Shown piece after piece: positions 1 through 8,582 of a stretch of 58,442 nt of DNA. The stretch spans positions 1-58,442 of the forward strand of contig PBKA01000025.1 of the NCBI GenBank assembly GCA_002721305.1, given 5' to 3'. Numbering within the stretch: position 1 is the stretch's first letter; each line of letters opens with the position of its first letter. The position numbers were made by a program, and so were the translations under genes. The notes beneath the pieces are model-generated. The model made no database searches. It was not told the origin of the DNA and was given only the letters and a program-made list of their open reading frames with translations. Origin of the DNA: Acidimicrobiaceae bacterium (GTDB taxonomy: Bacteria; Actinomycetota; Acidimicrobiia; Acidimicrobiales; Poriferisodalaceae).

Positions 1-33
1 TACCGGCTGGAAACCAGTGTCGATCTGAAATAA
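1..33 (+). CDS. C-terminal end of an upstream gene (partial)
   Basis: The first frame is open from the window edge and reads YRLETSVDLK before a TAA stop at 31-33, just ahead of a likely promoter for the next gene. It may be the tail of a protein encoded upstream. Ten residues are too few to name a family, and a chance reading cannot be excluded. Confidence 0.3.
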   Translation, partial: YRLETSVDLK

Positions 34-48
34 AGCGCCTGAGAACGG

Positions 49-54
49 TATGCT
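49..54 (+). promoter_or_regulatory. Possible -10 box for the HelD-like gene
   Basis: TATGCT at 49-54 lies about 30 bases before the GTG start, with a weak -35-like CTGAAA at 25-30 (18-base spacer). Unlike many genes here this would leave a short 5' leader. Pattern match only. Confidence 0.35.
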
Positions 55-83
55 GGTCTGTTCTCTAAACCGGTGATTTACGA

Positions 84-2189
84 GTGACACATCCCGAAAT
101 CGCAGCTGAACAAGCACACATCGACCGTGCACACCTTCTGCTCGACCGAGCACGAGACCGCGCGCGCAAACTGCGTGGAATGGTCGAAGTCGGTAGGGGA
201 GGAACAACACAGGCTCGCTACGAACGAGATGTGATTGAAGGAAGTGTTCAAAATCGATTGGGCCAGCTTCAGCTAGGTTCAGCATCTTTGATATTTGGCA
301 GAATCGACTTAGACAGTGACGATCGTTTCCACATTGGGAGGCTGGCTGTCGCAGACGAACGGCAGGAACCAGTCGTCGTGGATTGGCGAGCCCCCGTAGC
401 TGAACCCTTTTACAGAGCAACTGGACGCGATCCCATGGGACTGATTCGTCGCCGTCACTTTGTTAGTCGAGGACGAGAACTGCTGGACATCGAGGACGAA
501 CTATTCGATCTTGACCAACTTGACGAAGGGTTCCAAGGACACGGCGCATTACTTGCGGCACTTGACCAGAACCGCGATGGCCACCTCCGGGACATCGTCG
601 CCACCATCCAAGGTGAGCAAGATGAAATTATTCGTGACTCTCTCAAAGGGATGCTTATCGTCCAGGGTGGGCCGGGAACTGGCAAGACCGTTGTGGCTCT
701 CCATCGAGCGGCCTATTTGTTATATACCTACCGCTTCCCACTTGAAGGTCAGGGTGTTCTCGTTGTTGGACCAAACCGACTCTTTTTGCGGTATATCGAA
801 CAAGTCCTTCCCAGCCTTGGTGAAGCGGGCGTTTATTTGACCGTGTTAGCCGATTTGCTGGGGGATCTTTTCGATGATGTTCGGGTGACACTTCCCGACC
901 GTCCAGAAGCAGCCGCCGTAAAGGGAAATGAACGAATGGTCTCCTTGGTCGCTAACGCCATTAAGGATCGACAGCGGCCACTCAGAGAAGATCTTACGGT
1001 TGGTTTCGGTCTTGTCCGACTGCGGATCACCGTTTCTGAAAGCAGGCGGATCATTCGGGAGGCCAGACGTCGCTATAGGCGACACAATGCGGCGCGCAGC
1101 TACGTAGAAAATGAGTTTTTTACCACGTTGGCGCGATCACATCACTCCGAACCCGATCCGGAAAATGTTCAATATCGCCTGCGTCGTGACCCCGAGACCT
1201 CGGAAGCTCTCGAACGCATGTGGCCCGTTCTAACGCCCGCTCAGTTACTCAGAGATCTGTTCGGCTCGAAGGCCCTTCTCGGATCAGCGGCCACTGAATT
1301 ACTAACTGAAGATGAGTGGCTGACCCTGTTTCGCTCCCGCGGCGAATCGCTTTCCGATTACCGCTGGAGTGATGCTGATGTGCCACTGCTTGATGAAGCC
1401 TATTCGGGTCTTGGTCCCCGTTTGGATCGACAACGAAAACCTCGAGACCCCGAAGTTCGCACGTTCGGTCACATAGTCATCGACGAAACCCAAGATCACA
1501 CACCTATGGCGCTGCGTATGATCGCGCGACGTTCGTTGAATGGATCAATGACGCTCGTGGGGGACATAGCGCAGGCAACAGCGCCAGGTGCTGCAGCGAG
1601 TTGGGAAGAAGTGTTAACCCACCTGCCTTCGGGGAATAATGAGCCTCGAGTAAGAGAACTCACTCTCAGTTACCGCATCCCTGCTCCTAATCTTGAGCTG
1701 GCAAACAAAGTTCTTGCGATTGCCGCACCGGATCTCGCTACACCGAAAGCCGTGCGATCGGTCGGTACTCCGCCTCGGATCATTGAAGTGGCTGATGGTG
1801 TCGGCTCGTCTGTTGAGCAACTTGTCGCGGAGTCGGTAGCGATAGTTGAAGAAGAGTCTGAGGCCCTTGGGGGTGGTTCGGTAGCAGTTATCGCACCGGA
1901 GAGTCTGATTGACATGGTTGATACTGCCTTGGAGGCTAGGTCTATCGACCACGGACGGGCGACTACTGCTTCTCGAAATGTCAGTGGGCCGCTGCATCCG
2001 AAAATAGCTTTGGTACCAGTTCAATTGGTTAAGGGGCTGGAGCTAGACGGTACTGTCGTCATTGAACCAGCGACCATTTTGGACGAAGAACCTCAAGGCC
2101 TCCGTGCCCTATTCGTGGCGTTGACCCGATCGACGAAACGGTTGGCGGTGGTGCATGCTCGCTCGCTGCCGGAAGCAATGCGAGATTGA
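84..2189 (+). CDS. HelD/HelR-like superfamily 1 helicase (RNA polymerase recycling ATPase)
   Basis: The 701-residue protein has the HelD layout rather than that of a repair helicase. A charged helical N-terminus (residues 1-35, the arm that enters the RNA polymerase secondary channel in known HelD proteins) is followed by the family segment with VVDWRAPVAEPFY around 98-110. Walker A is GGPGTGKT (195-202). Walker B reads DETQD near 474, a later GDIAQAT motif follows, and the C-terminal motif is FVALTRSTKRL. Known HelD/HelR proteins use ATP to strip stalled RNA polymerase from DNA, and actinobacterial HelR can protect it from rifamycins. The start is GTG with a weak ribosome site. The gene stands alone and converges on the PPOX gene. 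HelD family assignment is firm; the HelR subgroup is inferred. Confidence 0.9.
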   Translation: MTHPEIAAEQAHIDRAHLLLDRARDRARKLRGMVEVGRGGTTQARYERDVIEGSVQNRLGQLQLGSASLIFGRIDLDSDDRFHIGRLAVADERQEPVVVDWRAPVAEPFYRATGRDPMGLIRRRHFVSRGRELLDIEDELFDLDQLDEGFQGHGALLAALDQNRDGHLRDIVATIQGEQDEIIRDSLKGMLIVQGGPGTGKTVVALHRAAYLLYTYRFPLEGQGVLVVGPNRLFLRYIEQVLPSLGEAGVYLTVLADLLGDLFDDVRVTLPDRPEAAAVKGNERMVSLVANAIKDRQRPLREDLTVGFGLVRLRITVSESRRIIREARRRYRRHNAARSYVENEFFTTLARSHHSEPDPENVQYRLRRDPETSEALERMWPVLTPAQLLRDLFGSKALLGSAATELLTEDEWLTLFRSRGESLSDYRWSDADVPLLDEAYSGLGPRLDRQRKPRDPEVRTFGHIVIDETQDHTPMALRMIARRSLNGSMTLVGDIAQATAPGAAASWEEVLTHLPSGNNEPRVRELTLSYRIPAPNLELANKVLAIAAPDLATPKAVRSVGTPPRIIEVADGVGSSVEQLVAESVAIVEEESEALGGGSVAVIAPESLIDMVDTALEARSIDHGRATTASRNVSGPLHPKIALVPVQLVKGLELDGTVVIEPATILDEEPQGLRALFVALTRSTKRLAVVHARSLPEAMRD

Positions 2190-2235
2190 GAGCTTTGAGA
2201 AAACTGACTGTGATCCAACCAAGGATGAAGTCCTG

Positions 2236-2631
2236 TTAGGCGTATCCGAGTATTCGGTCAACCGCTATCTCAATTACTGTGCGATCGGGACGTTCCTGAG
2301 GCACCCGATAACGCTCGGCGTAACGTTCCGTGCCTTCCCGACATCGATTTGCGTCATCAGTGACCACTGCTTTTCCTTCAAGACTCAGCCAACGGCCACC
2401 GTCGATTTGACACACGACGGCTCGACTACCGGGTGCTTGCGTCAAGATTCTGCTTTTCATTGATCCCGCCCACGTGATCACCCGGACCAGTTTGGTGTCG
2501 TTGTCCCAGGTGAACCCGACGGCGGTTACATGAGGACTGCCGTCCGGCCTCAGAAGTGTCAATGAAGCGAGGTGGCGTTCATGGAGAAAGGATTGGACTT
2601 CTTCGCTGAGGTTTGCCGGGTTGAGAGTCAT
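2236..2631 (-). CDS. PPOX-class F420/FMN-dependent protein (Rv1155/Rv2074-like)
   Basis: A 131-residue single-domain split-barrel protein of the pyridoxamine-phosphate-oxidase fold. The N-terminal stretch ASLTLLRPDGSPHVTAVGF and the later SRAVVCQIDGGRWLSLEGKA are typical of the actinobacterial TIGR03618-type group, whose studied members bind F420 and reduce small substrates such as biliverdin. Its ATG overlaps the TGA of the permease gene (TGATG at 2629-2633), so it is probably translated as part of the ABC exporter operon. No secretion signal is visible, so it should be cytoplasmic. The substrate is unknown. Confidence 0.8.
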   Translation of the reverse strand: MTLNPANLSEEVQSFLHERHLASLTLLRPDGSPHVTAVGFTWDNDTKLVRVITWAGSMKSRILTQAPGSRAVVCQIDGGRWLSLEGKAVVTDDANRCREGTERYAERYRVPQERPDRTVIEIAVDRILGYA

Positions 2632-5192
2632 CAGGAGTGAGCTATTGCGTCGAGGACGTTAAGGCGCGCGGCGCGTCGGGCGGGCAGAATTGCGGCGAGG
2701 ACTCCGGCGACAATGCACATGACAAGAATGATGACAAAATTGCCAACAGGAATGCCGAAATCTGTGATGAATGACTCTGGCATGGCTTGAACCGCAATAA
2801 AGCCGAGCAAAGTTCCGACAAGTATTCCCAATACCCCACCGAACACAGCAATGATTACTGCTTCCCATCTGATCATCCGCCTTGTTTGACGTCGCGTCAT
2901 ACCGACAGCTCTCAGGAGTCCGATCTCTCTTGTTCTTTCGAAGACGGACAACATCAAGGTGTTGACGATTCCTAAGACAGCGATGATCACGGCGAATCCG
3001 ACGAGCGCGTTGACTGTCACCAATAACGTGTCGATCCGACCTTCAATTGTTTCTTGGTACTCGGTTCGATCTTGAAGAACCGCCTCAGGATAATTGATGG
3101 CGACAGCGTCGAGTTTCGATCGGATATTTTGAACCTCAACTCCATCTTGAAGTTCTATGGCGGCGAAAAGGTCTGATTGTCTTGCTGAGTCGAACCCGCT
3201 TTCGTAAGTGCTCATATCGATGACCCAGTTTCCGAGGATGGAACCGTCGTCAAAGATTCCGATAACCCGTAAATCTTTCGGCCCAGACACCGGGAATGTT
3301 GCCGACAGCACGTCGCCCACGGCTAAAGCGAGATCTGCGGCTGGGTCCTTATGAACTAGGACACCGTCGTTCGACAAACCCGAATAGCTGCCCTCGATCA
3401 ACGAGATGTCCAACACGCGACCCAAACCCTCTTCTTGAGTACCGATCACGTCTTTGGATTCACCGGCGACACTCATTTGTGCCGTGCCGGGCCCTCCTCG
3501 AAATCCGACAGCTATCGCCACACCGTCAATCTCTTTGAGTTCTTCGACAAGCTGGGGGCTAAAGCCCCACGAATCGGGTCCGTTGTTGTCAATGAAGAAG
3601 TCCGCCCCTAAAGAGGAATCCAGTATCGAAGAAAATGTCTTTTTGAAACTGGTGCCGACGACCAACACCATTGCAACCAGAGCTAAACCGACCATCAGGG
3701 CTGAGGCGGTAGACGCTGTTCTGCGGGGGTTCCTGCTCGCATTTTCCCTGGCTAAATTCCCGGACGCGCGAGCGAAGCGAGTCATGGGCCAACCCAAGAG
3801 TCGAGCTGCGGGTCTGGCGACGAGAGTGCTGAGAAGAGAAATAGAGATGAATAACAGCAGCGCTCCCGCCGCCAAGAGACCGAGTTGTCGTAGCGCGCCA
3901 CTATCGGTCGTGGTTCCGAGGGCGGTAGCGAGAAGACCACCTAGTCCCAAAAGAACTCCGACAATGGTTCGGCGGCGACCACCGCCTGACCAGAGGGTCA
4001 AGTCGTCTCGTAACGCAGCGATGGGTGGAATCCTTGAAGCTTTCCGCGCCGGTGAAACAGCTGCTAACAGGGTTATTCCGATACCCACTATTGCTGCTGC
4101 AATCCATGTGCGCGCTGCGATGACTAGTGGTCCGTCTGGCAAACCTGATCCGTCCCCAGCTTGGTCTATGAGTGCCTTAATGATCCACGTGATTCCCAGA
4201 CCGGCAAACACGCCGACCACCGAAGCAATCACCCCGATAAGTAGAGCCTCGATCAGAACTGAGGAACGTATTTGTCGCCCGGTTGCGCCGACAGCGCGAA
4301 GTAGACCTAACTCTCGAATCCTTTGGCCCAGAACGATTGCAAAGGTGTTGTTGATTATGAATGCACTGACAACGAGGGCAATCGCGGCAAAAACCAGGAG
4401 AGCGTTCTGGAAAATTGTGATGAACGTGTCGAATTGATCGCTGAACTCGCTTGCCACGACTTCACTCGTGACTGCCTCAAAACCAGCCGGCAGTTCACGG
4501 GTCAACTTGGCCGCTAGTTGGTTTTCGTCGACTCCGGGCATAGCGGCGACCGTCGCGGCAAGATATGAGTCGGGATAATCGAAGAGCCGTTGAGCCGTTG
4601 GGGTGTCGATCAATACGAAAACGGCACCACCTCCGTTGTCTTGCCCCCATCTTGTGATGCCACTGACCTGAAAATCTTCTGCTGGTTGCAGCGATCGAAT
4701 AGTGATGGTGTCGCCAACTGAGATGTCGTACTTGGTCGCTGTGTCGATATCAACCATGGCTTCGCCACTGCCGGGTGCTGAACCTTCGAGAGTCTCGAAT
4801 GCGCTTAACTCAGCTGTCTCCTGTTCGAAGTTGAACGCGAGGGTGGGCGCTCCCCCTAAAGGCTTTACCAATTCGTCGCCAACTGAAACCCTCGGAAATC
4901 CCTGGATTACCCCCTCGGCGCCGTATACGCCTTCAGTAGATCTGATTTGGTCGACTACAGATTGAGTGACGGTTGGCCGACTGAAAGGATCATCTTCAAT
5001 TGTTTCGACGCCCCGAACTTGAAGCCAGTCGGGTCCTGCGATCTCAATAGCAATCTTGTTGAAGACAGAACGAAGGCTGTCGGCGAGAATGAACGAGCCT
5101 GACACAAACGAGACACCAAGTACGACTGCGAATGTTGTCAAGGCAAGTCGAATCTTTCTCGCCAACAACGAATTCAGAGTTAGCTTGAGCAC
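2631..5192 (-). CDS. FtsX/MacB-type ABC transporter permease
   Basis: An 853-residue permease with two FtsX units. An N-terminal transmembrane helix (about 15-37) precedes a large extracytoplasmic domain, then three helices around 265-385 (IRELGLLRAVGATGRQ lies in the coupling loop). Paired helices around 410-450 and a new helix near 495 precede a second extracytoplasmic domain and a final three-helix set (coupling motif TREIGLLRAVGMTRRQ near 745). This duplicated layout is that of LolC/E-like and antimicrobial-peptide exporters. Such permeases move lipoproteins, lipids or peptides by mechanotransmission rather than through a channel. The start is GTG, one base after the ATPase stop, so the two are cotranscribed. 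The cargo cannot be read from sequence. Confidence 0.9.
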   Translation of the reverse strand: MLKLTLNSLLARKIRLALTTFAVVLGVSFVSGSFILADSLRSVFNKIAIEIAGPDWLQVRGVETIEDDPFSRPTVTQSVVDQIRSTEGVYGAEGVIQGFPRVSVGDELVKPLGGAPTLAFNFEQETAELSAFETLEGSAPGSGEAMVDIDTATKYDISVGDTITIRSLQPAEDFQVSGITRWGQDNGGGAVFVLIDTPTAQRLFDYPDSYLAATVAAMPGVDENQLAAKLTRELPAGFEAVTSEVVASEFSDQFDTFITIFQNALLVFAAIALVVSAFIINNTFAIVLGQRIRELGLLRAVGATGRQIRSSVLIEALLIGVIASVVGVFAGLGITWIIKALIDQAGDGSGLPDGPLVIAARTWIAAAIVGIGITLLAAVSPARKASRIPPIAALRDDLTLWSGGGRRRTIVGVLLGLGGLLATALGTTTDSGALRQLGLLAAGALLLFISISLLSTLVARPAARLLGWPMTRFARASGNLARENASRNPRRTASTASALMVGLALVAMVLVVGTSFKKTFSSILDSSLGADFFIDNNGPDSWGFSPQLVEELKEIDGVAIAVGFRGGPGTAQMSVAGESKDVIGTQEEGLGRVLDISLIEGSYSGLSNDGVLVHKDPAADLALAVGDVLSATFPVSGPKDLRVIGIFDDGSILGNWVIDMSTYESGFDSARQSDLFAAIELQDGVEVQNIRSKLDAVAINYPEAVLQDRTEYQETIEGRIDTLLVTVNALVGFAVIIAVLGIVNTLMLSVFERTREIGLLRAVGMTRRQTRRMIRWEAVIIAVFGGVLGILVGTLLGFIAVQAMPESFITDFGIPVGNFVIILVMCIVAGVLAAILPARRAARLNVLDAIAHS

Positions 5193-5193
5193 C

Positions 5194-5940
5194 TCAGTCG
5201 CCTAGTTGCTTCATAGTGTCGAGAATCAGATCGGCAGACGGTGCCGCTAACTCTTGCACGATCCTTCCATCGGCTAAGAACACGACACGGTCTGCATGGG
5301 CTGCGGCTGAAGGGTCGTGTGTCACCATGACAATGGTTTGGTCCAGGTCACGCACAGCGTCTTGCATGAACTGGAGAATTTCGCCGCCGGTTTTGCTGTC
5401 AAGGTTTCCCGTGGGTTCGTCGGCAAAAATGATTTCCGGTTGTCCGGCCAGAGCTCGCGCTACTGCCACTCGTTGTTGTTGACCACCTGACAGTTCGTTT
5501 GGACGATGTTCTAAACGGTCCCTGAGTCCCACTGCCTCGACCACTTTTTCGACCCACAATTCAGGTGGTGCTGACGCTCCGAGTTGTCGTGGGAGAGTGA
5601 TGTTTTCCTGGGCAGACAGTGTTGGAACCAGATTGAACGCTTGAAAAACAAAGCCAATGCGATCACGACGTAAGAGGGTTAAGGCACGCTCGGAAAGCTC
5701 GCTGATATCGGTGTCCCCTATAAAGACCTTTCCTGAAGTCAAATTGTCCAAGCCGGCGAGGCAGTGCATCAAAGTTGACTTACCTGAACCGGAAGGACCC
5801 ATGATTGCCGTAAATTCACCGGAAACAAGGTCAACAGACAACTCATCAAGCGCCCGGACAACGGTTTCACCTGAACCATAAACCTTGGACGCTTCGACGG
5901 CCCTTGCCGCAAGTGAGGTACCGGTCGTGGGTTTGGTCAT
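5194..5940 (-). CDS. ABC transporter ATP-binding protein (LolD/MacB type)
   Basis: A 248-residue ATPase of the export class paired with FtsX permeases. Walker A is GPSGSGKST (near 49-57), the signature is LSGGQQQR, Walker B ends in DEPTGNLD, and the switch histidine is in VTHD. It lies immediately upstream of the permease on the same strand and should power it as a dimer on the cytoplasmic face. A TAGGGT hexamer six bases before the ATG suggests a leaderless transcript for the whole three-gene operon (ATPase, permease, PPOX protein). Confidence 0.93.
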   Translation of the reverse strand: MTKPTTGTSLAARAVEASKVYGSGETVVRALDELSVDLVSGEFTAIMGPSGSGKSTLMHCLAGLDNLTSGKVFIGDTDISELSERALTLLRRDRIGFVFQAFNLVPTLSAQENITLPRQLGASAPPELWVEKVVEAVGLRDRLEHRPNELSGGQQQRVAVARALAGQPEIIFADEPTGNLDSKTGGEILQFMQDAVRDLDQTIVMVTHDPSAAAHADRVVFLADGRIVQELAAPSADLILDTMKQLGD

Positions 5941-5946
5941 GTGTGC

Positions 5947-5952
5947 ACCCTA
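5947..5952 (-). promoter_or_regulatory. -10 box, leaderless promoter of ABC exporter operon
   Basis: Minus-strand TAGGGT followed by six bases and the ATG at 5940. It fits the TANNNT-N6/7-start pattern seen at many genes in this window. Confidence 0.55.
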
Positions 5953-6113
5953 TGGGCCAATTTGCTGGACATGAACTCGCCACAGAAAGTTTTCCGAACC
6001 GAATACAGGACTGTGCCGCGACCTGTGGAGGTTCACAGAGTCAGTCCGAGACTTGAGAGCGGGCGTGAGTGATCAGTGTGCCTCGTGGACTCGCTCCCGG
6101 AGGCCAAGACAGC

Positions 6114-6119
6114 TAGGGT
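6114..6119 (+). promoter_or_regulatory. -10 box, leaderless promoter of B12-binding protein gene
   Basis: TAGGGT, seven bases, then ATG at 6127. The match supports 6127 over a longer reading from 6076. Confidence 0.55.
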
Positions 6120-6126
6120 CCCCGAT

Positions 6127-6525
6127 ATGGCAGAACGTGTGCTTGTGACCAAACTAGGACTCGATGGTCACGATCGAGGGGTCAAAATCGTCGCCCGAAT
6201 TCTGCGTGACGCCGGATATGAAGTGATTTACACAGGTCTATTTCAAACACCTGAAACGGTGGTCGCTGCTGCGATTGACGAGGATGTTTCAGCTATAGGA
6301 ATTTCGATGCTGTCAGGAGCCCACGAAGCACTCCTCCCAATGGTGACCCAAGCGCTCACCGATGCCGGAGCTCAAATACCGGTGATACTAGGAGGCATCG
6401 TCCCGGAAACTGACTTCCAATCGATGTACGACGCTGGTGTCGCTCGAGTCTTAACACCAGGGGCCACAGCCGAAGAGGTCGTAGAGGCGGTTCGTGGAGC
6501 GATCGAGGATTCAAGCGTTAGCTGA
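6127..6525 (+). CDS. Stand-alone cobalamin-binding subunit of an acyl-CoA mutase
   Basis: A 132-residue protein that is only the B12-binding Rossmann-like domain. The signature DGHDRG near residue 13-18 (DxHxxG) supplies the histidine that ligates cobalt. ISMLSGAH and ILGGIVPE match the other conserved loops of methylmalonyl-CoA mutase small subunits. Such separate subunits pair with a large catalytic subunit in methylmalonyl-, isobutyryl- and 2-hydroxyisobutyryl-CoA mutases; no large subunit lies in this window. The reading frame extends back to 6076, but the ATG at 6127 matches both the domain start and a leaderless promoter. The following 3-hydroxyacyl-CoA dehydrogenase gene hints at a hydroxyacyl-CoA role, which is inference. 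Confidence 0.88.
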   Translation: MAERVLVTKLGLDGHDRGVKIVARILRDAGYEVIYTGLFQTPETVVAAAIDEDVSAIGISMLSGAHEALLPMVTQALTDAGAQIPVILGGIVPETDFQSMYDAGVARVLTPGATAEEVVEAVRGAIEDSSVS

Positions 6526-6554
6526 TCTCCTGACATAACCACTTGGTGCTCTTG

Positions 6555-6560
6555 TACCCT
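6555..6560 (+). promoter_or_regulatory. -10 box, leaderless promoter of 3-hydroxyacyl-CoA dehydrogenase gene
   Basis: TACCCT, seven bases, then GTG at 6568. A -35-like CTGACA lies at 6530-6535 (19-base spacer), one of the better -35 matches in the window. Confidence 0.6.
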
Positions 6561-6567
6561 CGTACCC

Positions 6568-7425
6568 GTGACTATTGAACGATTTGGAGTTGTCGGCTGC
6601 GGCCTAATGGGGTCAGGTATTGCCGAAGTAGCGGCCCGGAGCGGCTGCGATGTAAAGGTTGTCGAAGCGAGTGACGGTGCCCTCCAAGCCGGAATGCAAC
6701 GAATAGAGAAAAGTCTTGATCGTGCAGTCCGAGCAGAGAAGATGACCGAGGATGAGCGACTACAAGTGATGGCGAACATCTCTTTCTCAACGAAACTCCC
6801 GAGCCTCGCTGACCGCGAATTCGTGGTCGAAGCCGTCATCGAACAAGAAGAGGCGAAACTTGAGGTTTTCAGTCGTTTGAACGATGTCGTTGACGACCCA
6901 GAAGCGATCCTCGCCAGTAACACGTCGTCGATTCCCATAATGAAACTTGCGATGGCCACTAACCGCCCCCAGCAAGTGATTGGGGTCCACTTCTTCAACC
7001 CGGTCCCCGTTATGGGGCTAGTAGAAGTCATTTCGTCCCTACTGACAGGAGACAAAACAGCGGCGTTGTGTCAAGAGTTTGCCGCGGATCAACTCGGCAA
7101 GAGAGTTGTGAGTAGCCAAGACCGGGCGGGTTTCGTGGTCAACGCGTTACTGATTCCCTACATACTTTCGGCGATCCGGATGATGGAATCGGGTTTTGCG
7201 AGTGCGGAGGACATCGATGCTGGAATGGTTCTGGGATGTAACCATCCAATGGGTCCTTTAGCTCTTTGCGACCTCATTGGTTTGGATACGACAATGGCAG
7301 TAGCGGAGTCGTTGTATGAAGAGTTCAAAGAGCAACTCTATGCCCCGCCGCCTCTTCTTAGTCGCATGTGTGACGCTGGACTACTCGGTAGAAAGAACGG
7401 TCGAGGCTTCTATCGATACAACTAG
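6568..7425 (+). CDS. 3-hydroxybutyryl-CoA dehydrogenase
   Basis: A 285-residue short-type 3-hydroxyacyl-CoA dehydrogenase, the normal length for the single-function enzyme that interconverts 3-hydroxybutyryl-CoA and acetoacetyl-CoA. The N-terminal NAD-binding loop is VGCGLMGSGIAEV. The catalytic region reads GVHFFNPVPVMGLVE (His and following Asn). SSQDRAGFVVNALLIPY and the C-terminal domain GPLALCDLIGLD complete the family. The start is GTG at a likely leaderless promoter. It sits between the B12-binding subunit and an APH-like kinase, with 20 bases to the kinase, so dehydrogenase and kinase are probably cotranscribed. Confidence 0.92.
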   Translation: MTIERFGVVGCGLMGSGIAEVAARSGCDVKVVEASDGALQAGMQRIEKSLDRAVRAEKMTEDERLQVMANISFSTKLPSLADREFVVEAVIEQEEAKLEVFSRLNDVVDDPEAILASNTSSIPIMKLAMATNRPQQVIGVHFFNPVPVMGLVEVISSLLTGDKTAALCQEFAADQLGKRVVSSQDRAGFVVNALLIPYILSAIRMMESGFASAEDIDAGMVLGCNHPMGPLALCDLIGLDTTMAVAESLYEEFKEQLYAPPPLLSRMCDAGLLGRKNGRGFYRYN

Positions 7426-7445
7426 CGCTGTCACAGCGGCGGGCC

Positions 7446-8501
7446 GTGAATAGTCGGGAAGAGAACGAAATGGGCGATGGGGATACGGAAGGGATCGATG
7501 ACGCAGGTGTCTCCTCGTGGTTTGCTTCACATGTGGCAAATGCTCGGCCCCCACTTCGCTATGAGTTGATCGCCGGCGGTCATTCGAACCTCACCTACAA
7601 GGTTGAAGATCAGACTCAAAACGTGTATGTCCTCCGCCGCCCACCATTAGGTCATGTGTTAGCTACGGCTCATGATATGGCAAGAGAACATCGTGTCGTA
7701 ACCGCCGTCGGCCGCACCAAGGTTCCGGTGCCGGCAACTCTTGGTGTTTGTGAAGACGGCGATGTCAACGGCGCTCCTTTTTACGTGATGGCATATGTCG
7801 ACGGTGAAGTCCTGCACAGCGACGTTGAGTCCGCTGAAGTTTCAGCAGAAGACCGTATGAGTTTGAGTCGTGAGGTCGTCGAAGTTCTGGCTGAGCTTCA
7901 TGCGGTCGAACCGGACGATATCGGCTTAGGGGACTTGGCTAAACGCGAGGAGTATCTGGGCCGGCAGTTAAAGCGTTGGGCCCGCCAGTGGGAGCAATCC
8001 AAGACCCGAGAACTAGAAACGATGGAAGAAGTCCAACAGCTGCTCAAACGGCGAATGCCGGAACAGGTCGGATCCACCATCGTCCACGGCGACTACCGAC
8101 TCGGGAACATGTTGGTGAGAGCGGGACGGATACTCGCTGTGCTCGACTGGGAGTTGTGCACCCTCGGCGATCCGTTGGCTGACGTCGGATACTTGTTGAA
8201 CAATTGGGTCGACCCCGACGAAGCGCCAGCCGGTTCGAGTGCCCCAACCCTCGTTGGTGGTTTCGCAACGCGAGAGCAGCTACTGCGGTGGTACGAAAAC
8301 GCGTCAGGAAGAGACGTGTCGAACGTGAACTATTACAGGGCGTTTTCTTATTGGCGGCTTGCGGCAATTGTGGAAGGCGTATTGAACCGCTACCTCAAAG
8401 GAGCCATGGGAAAACAAGAAGACGTGGACCTTACGGTGTTCAAGGAACAAGTCGAGATGTTGTCGGCATCTGCTCTTGAAACACTCAGTGGACAACACTA
8501 A
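7446..8501 (+). CDS. APH-like phosphotransferase (acyl-CoA dehydrogenase-associated kinase family)
   Basis: A 351-residue kinase-like protein of the aminoglycoside phosphotransferase fold. The N-lobe glycine-rich loop is near GGHSNLTYKV (43-52) and a lysine/arginine pair follows in LRRPP. The catalytic loop reads VHGDYRLGNML and the metal-binding segment VLDWELCTLGDP. Close relatives sit beside acyl-CoA dehydrogenases, and the similar domain of ACAD10/11 and of bacterial LvaA phosphorylates 4-hydroxyacyl-CoA. Linkage to a hydroxyacyl-CoA dehydrogenase here fits such a role better than antibiotic resistance, but this is inference. The start is GTG; an internal ATG ten codons later is possible. 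Confidence 0.85.
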   Translation: MNSREENEMGDGDTEGIDDAGVSSWFASHVANARPPLRYELIAGGHSNLTYKVEDQTQNVYVLRRPPLGHVLATAHDMAREHRVVTAVGRTKVPVPATLGVCEDGDVNGAPFYVMAYVDGEVLHSDVESAEVSAEDRMSLSREVVEVLAELHAVEPDDIGLGDLAKREEYLGRQLKRWARQWEQSKTRELETMEEVQQLLKRRMPEQVGSTIVHGDYRLGNMLVRAGRILAVLDWELCTLGDPLADVGYLLNNWVDPDEAPAGSSAPTLVGGFATREQLLRWYENASGRDVSNVNYYRAFSYWRLAAIVEGVLNRYLKGAMGKQEDVDLTVFKEQVEMLSASALETLSGQH

Positions 8502-8569
8502 ACCCAACAGTGTCGAAAGCTTTCGCAGCGGTTGGGGTTGGGCGACTCCAATGCCGTGCAACTCACAGA

Positions 8570-8575
8570 TATCCT
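8570..8575 (+). promoter_or_regulatory. -10 box, leaderless promoter of HtrA-type protease gene
   Basis: TATCCT, seven bases, then GTG at 8583. This favours the 8583 start over the TTG at 8532. Confidence 0.55.
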
Positions 8576-8582
8576 CAACGTC

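Noticed and set aside
3454-4437. Long open frame opposite the ABC permease (327 codons, plus strand)
   Set aside because: It lies wholly inside the permease gene, reads as a low-complexity Arg/Pro/Ala-rich protein, and has no family match.
6372-7055. 227-codon minus-strand frame
   Set aside because: It overlaps the B12-binding and dehydrogenase genes, both of which have clear conserved motifs; the protein is Ser/Thr-rich and unrecognisable.
7446-8501. Aminoglycoside resistance gene
   Set aside because: The fold matches, but context and motifs point to the acyl-CoA-associated kinase branch.
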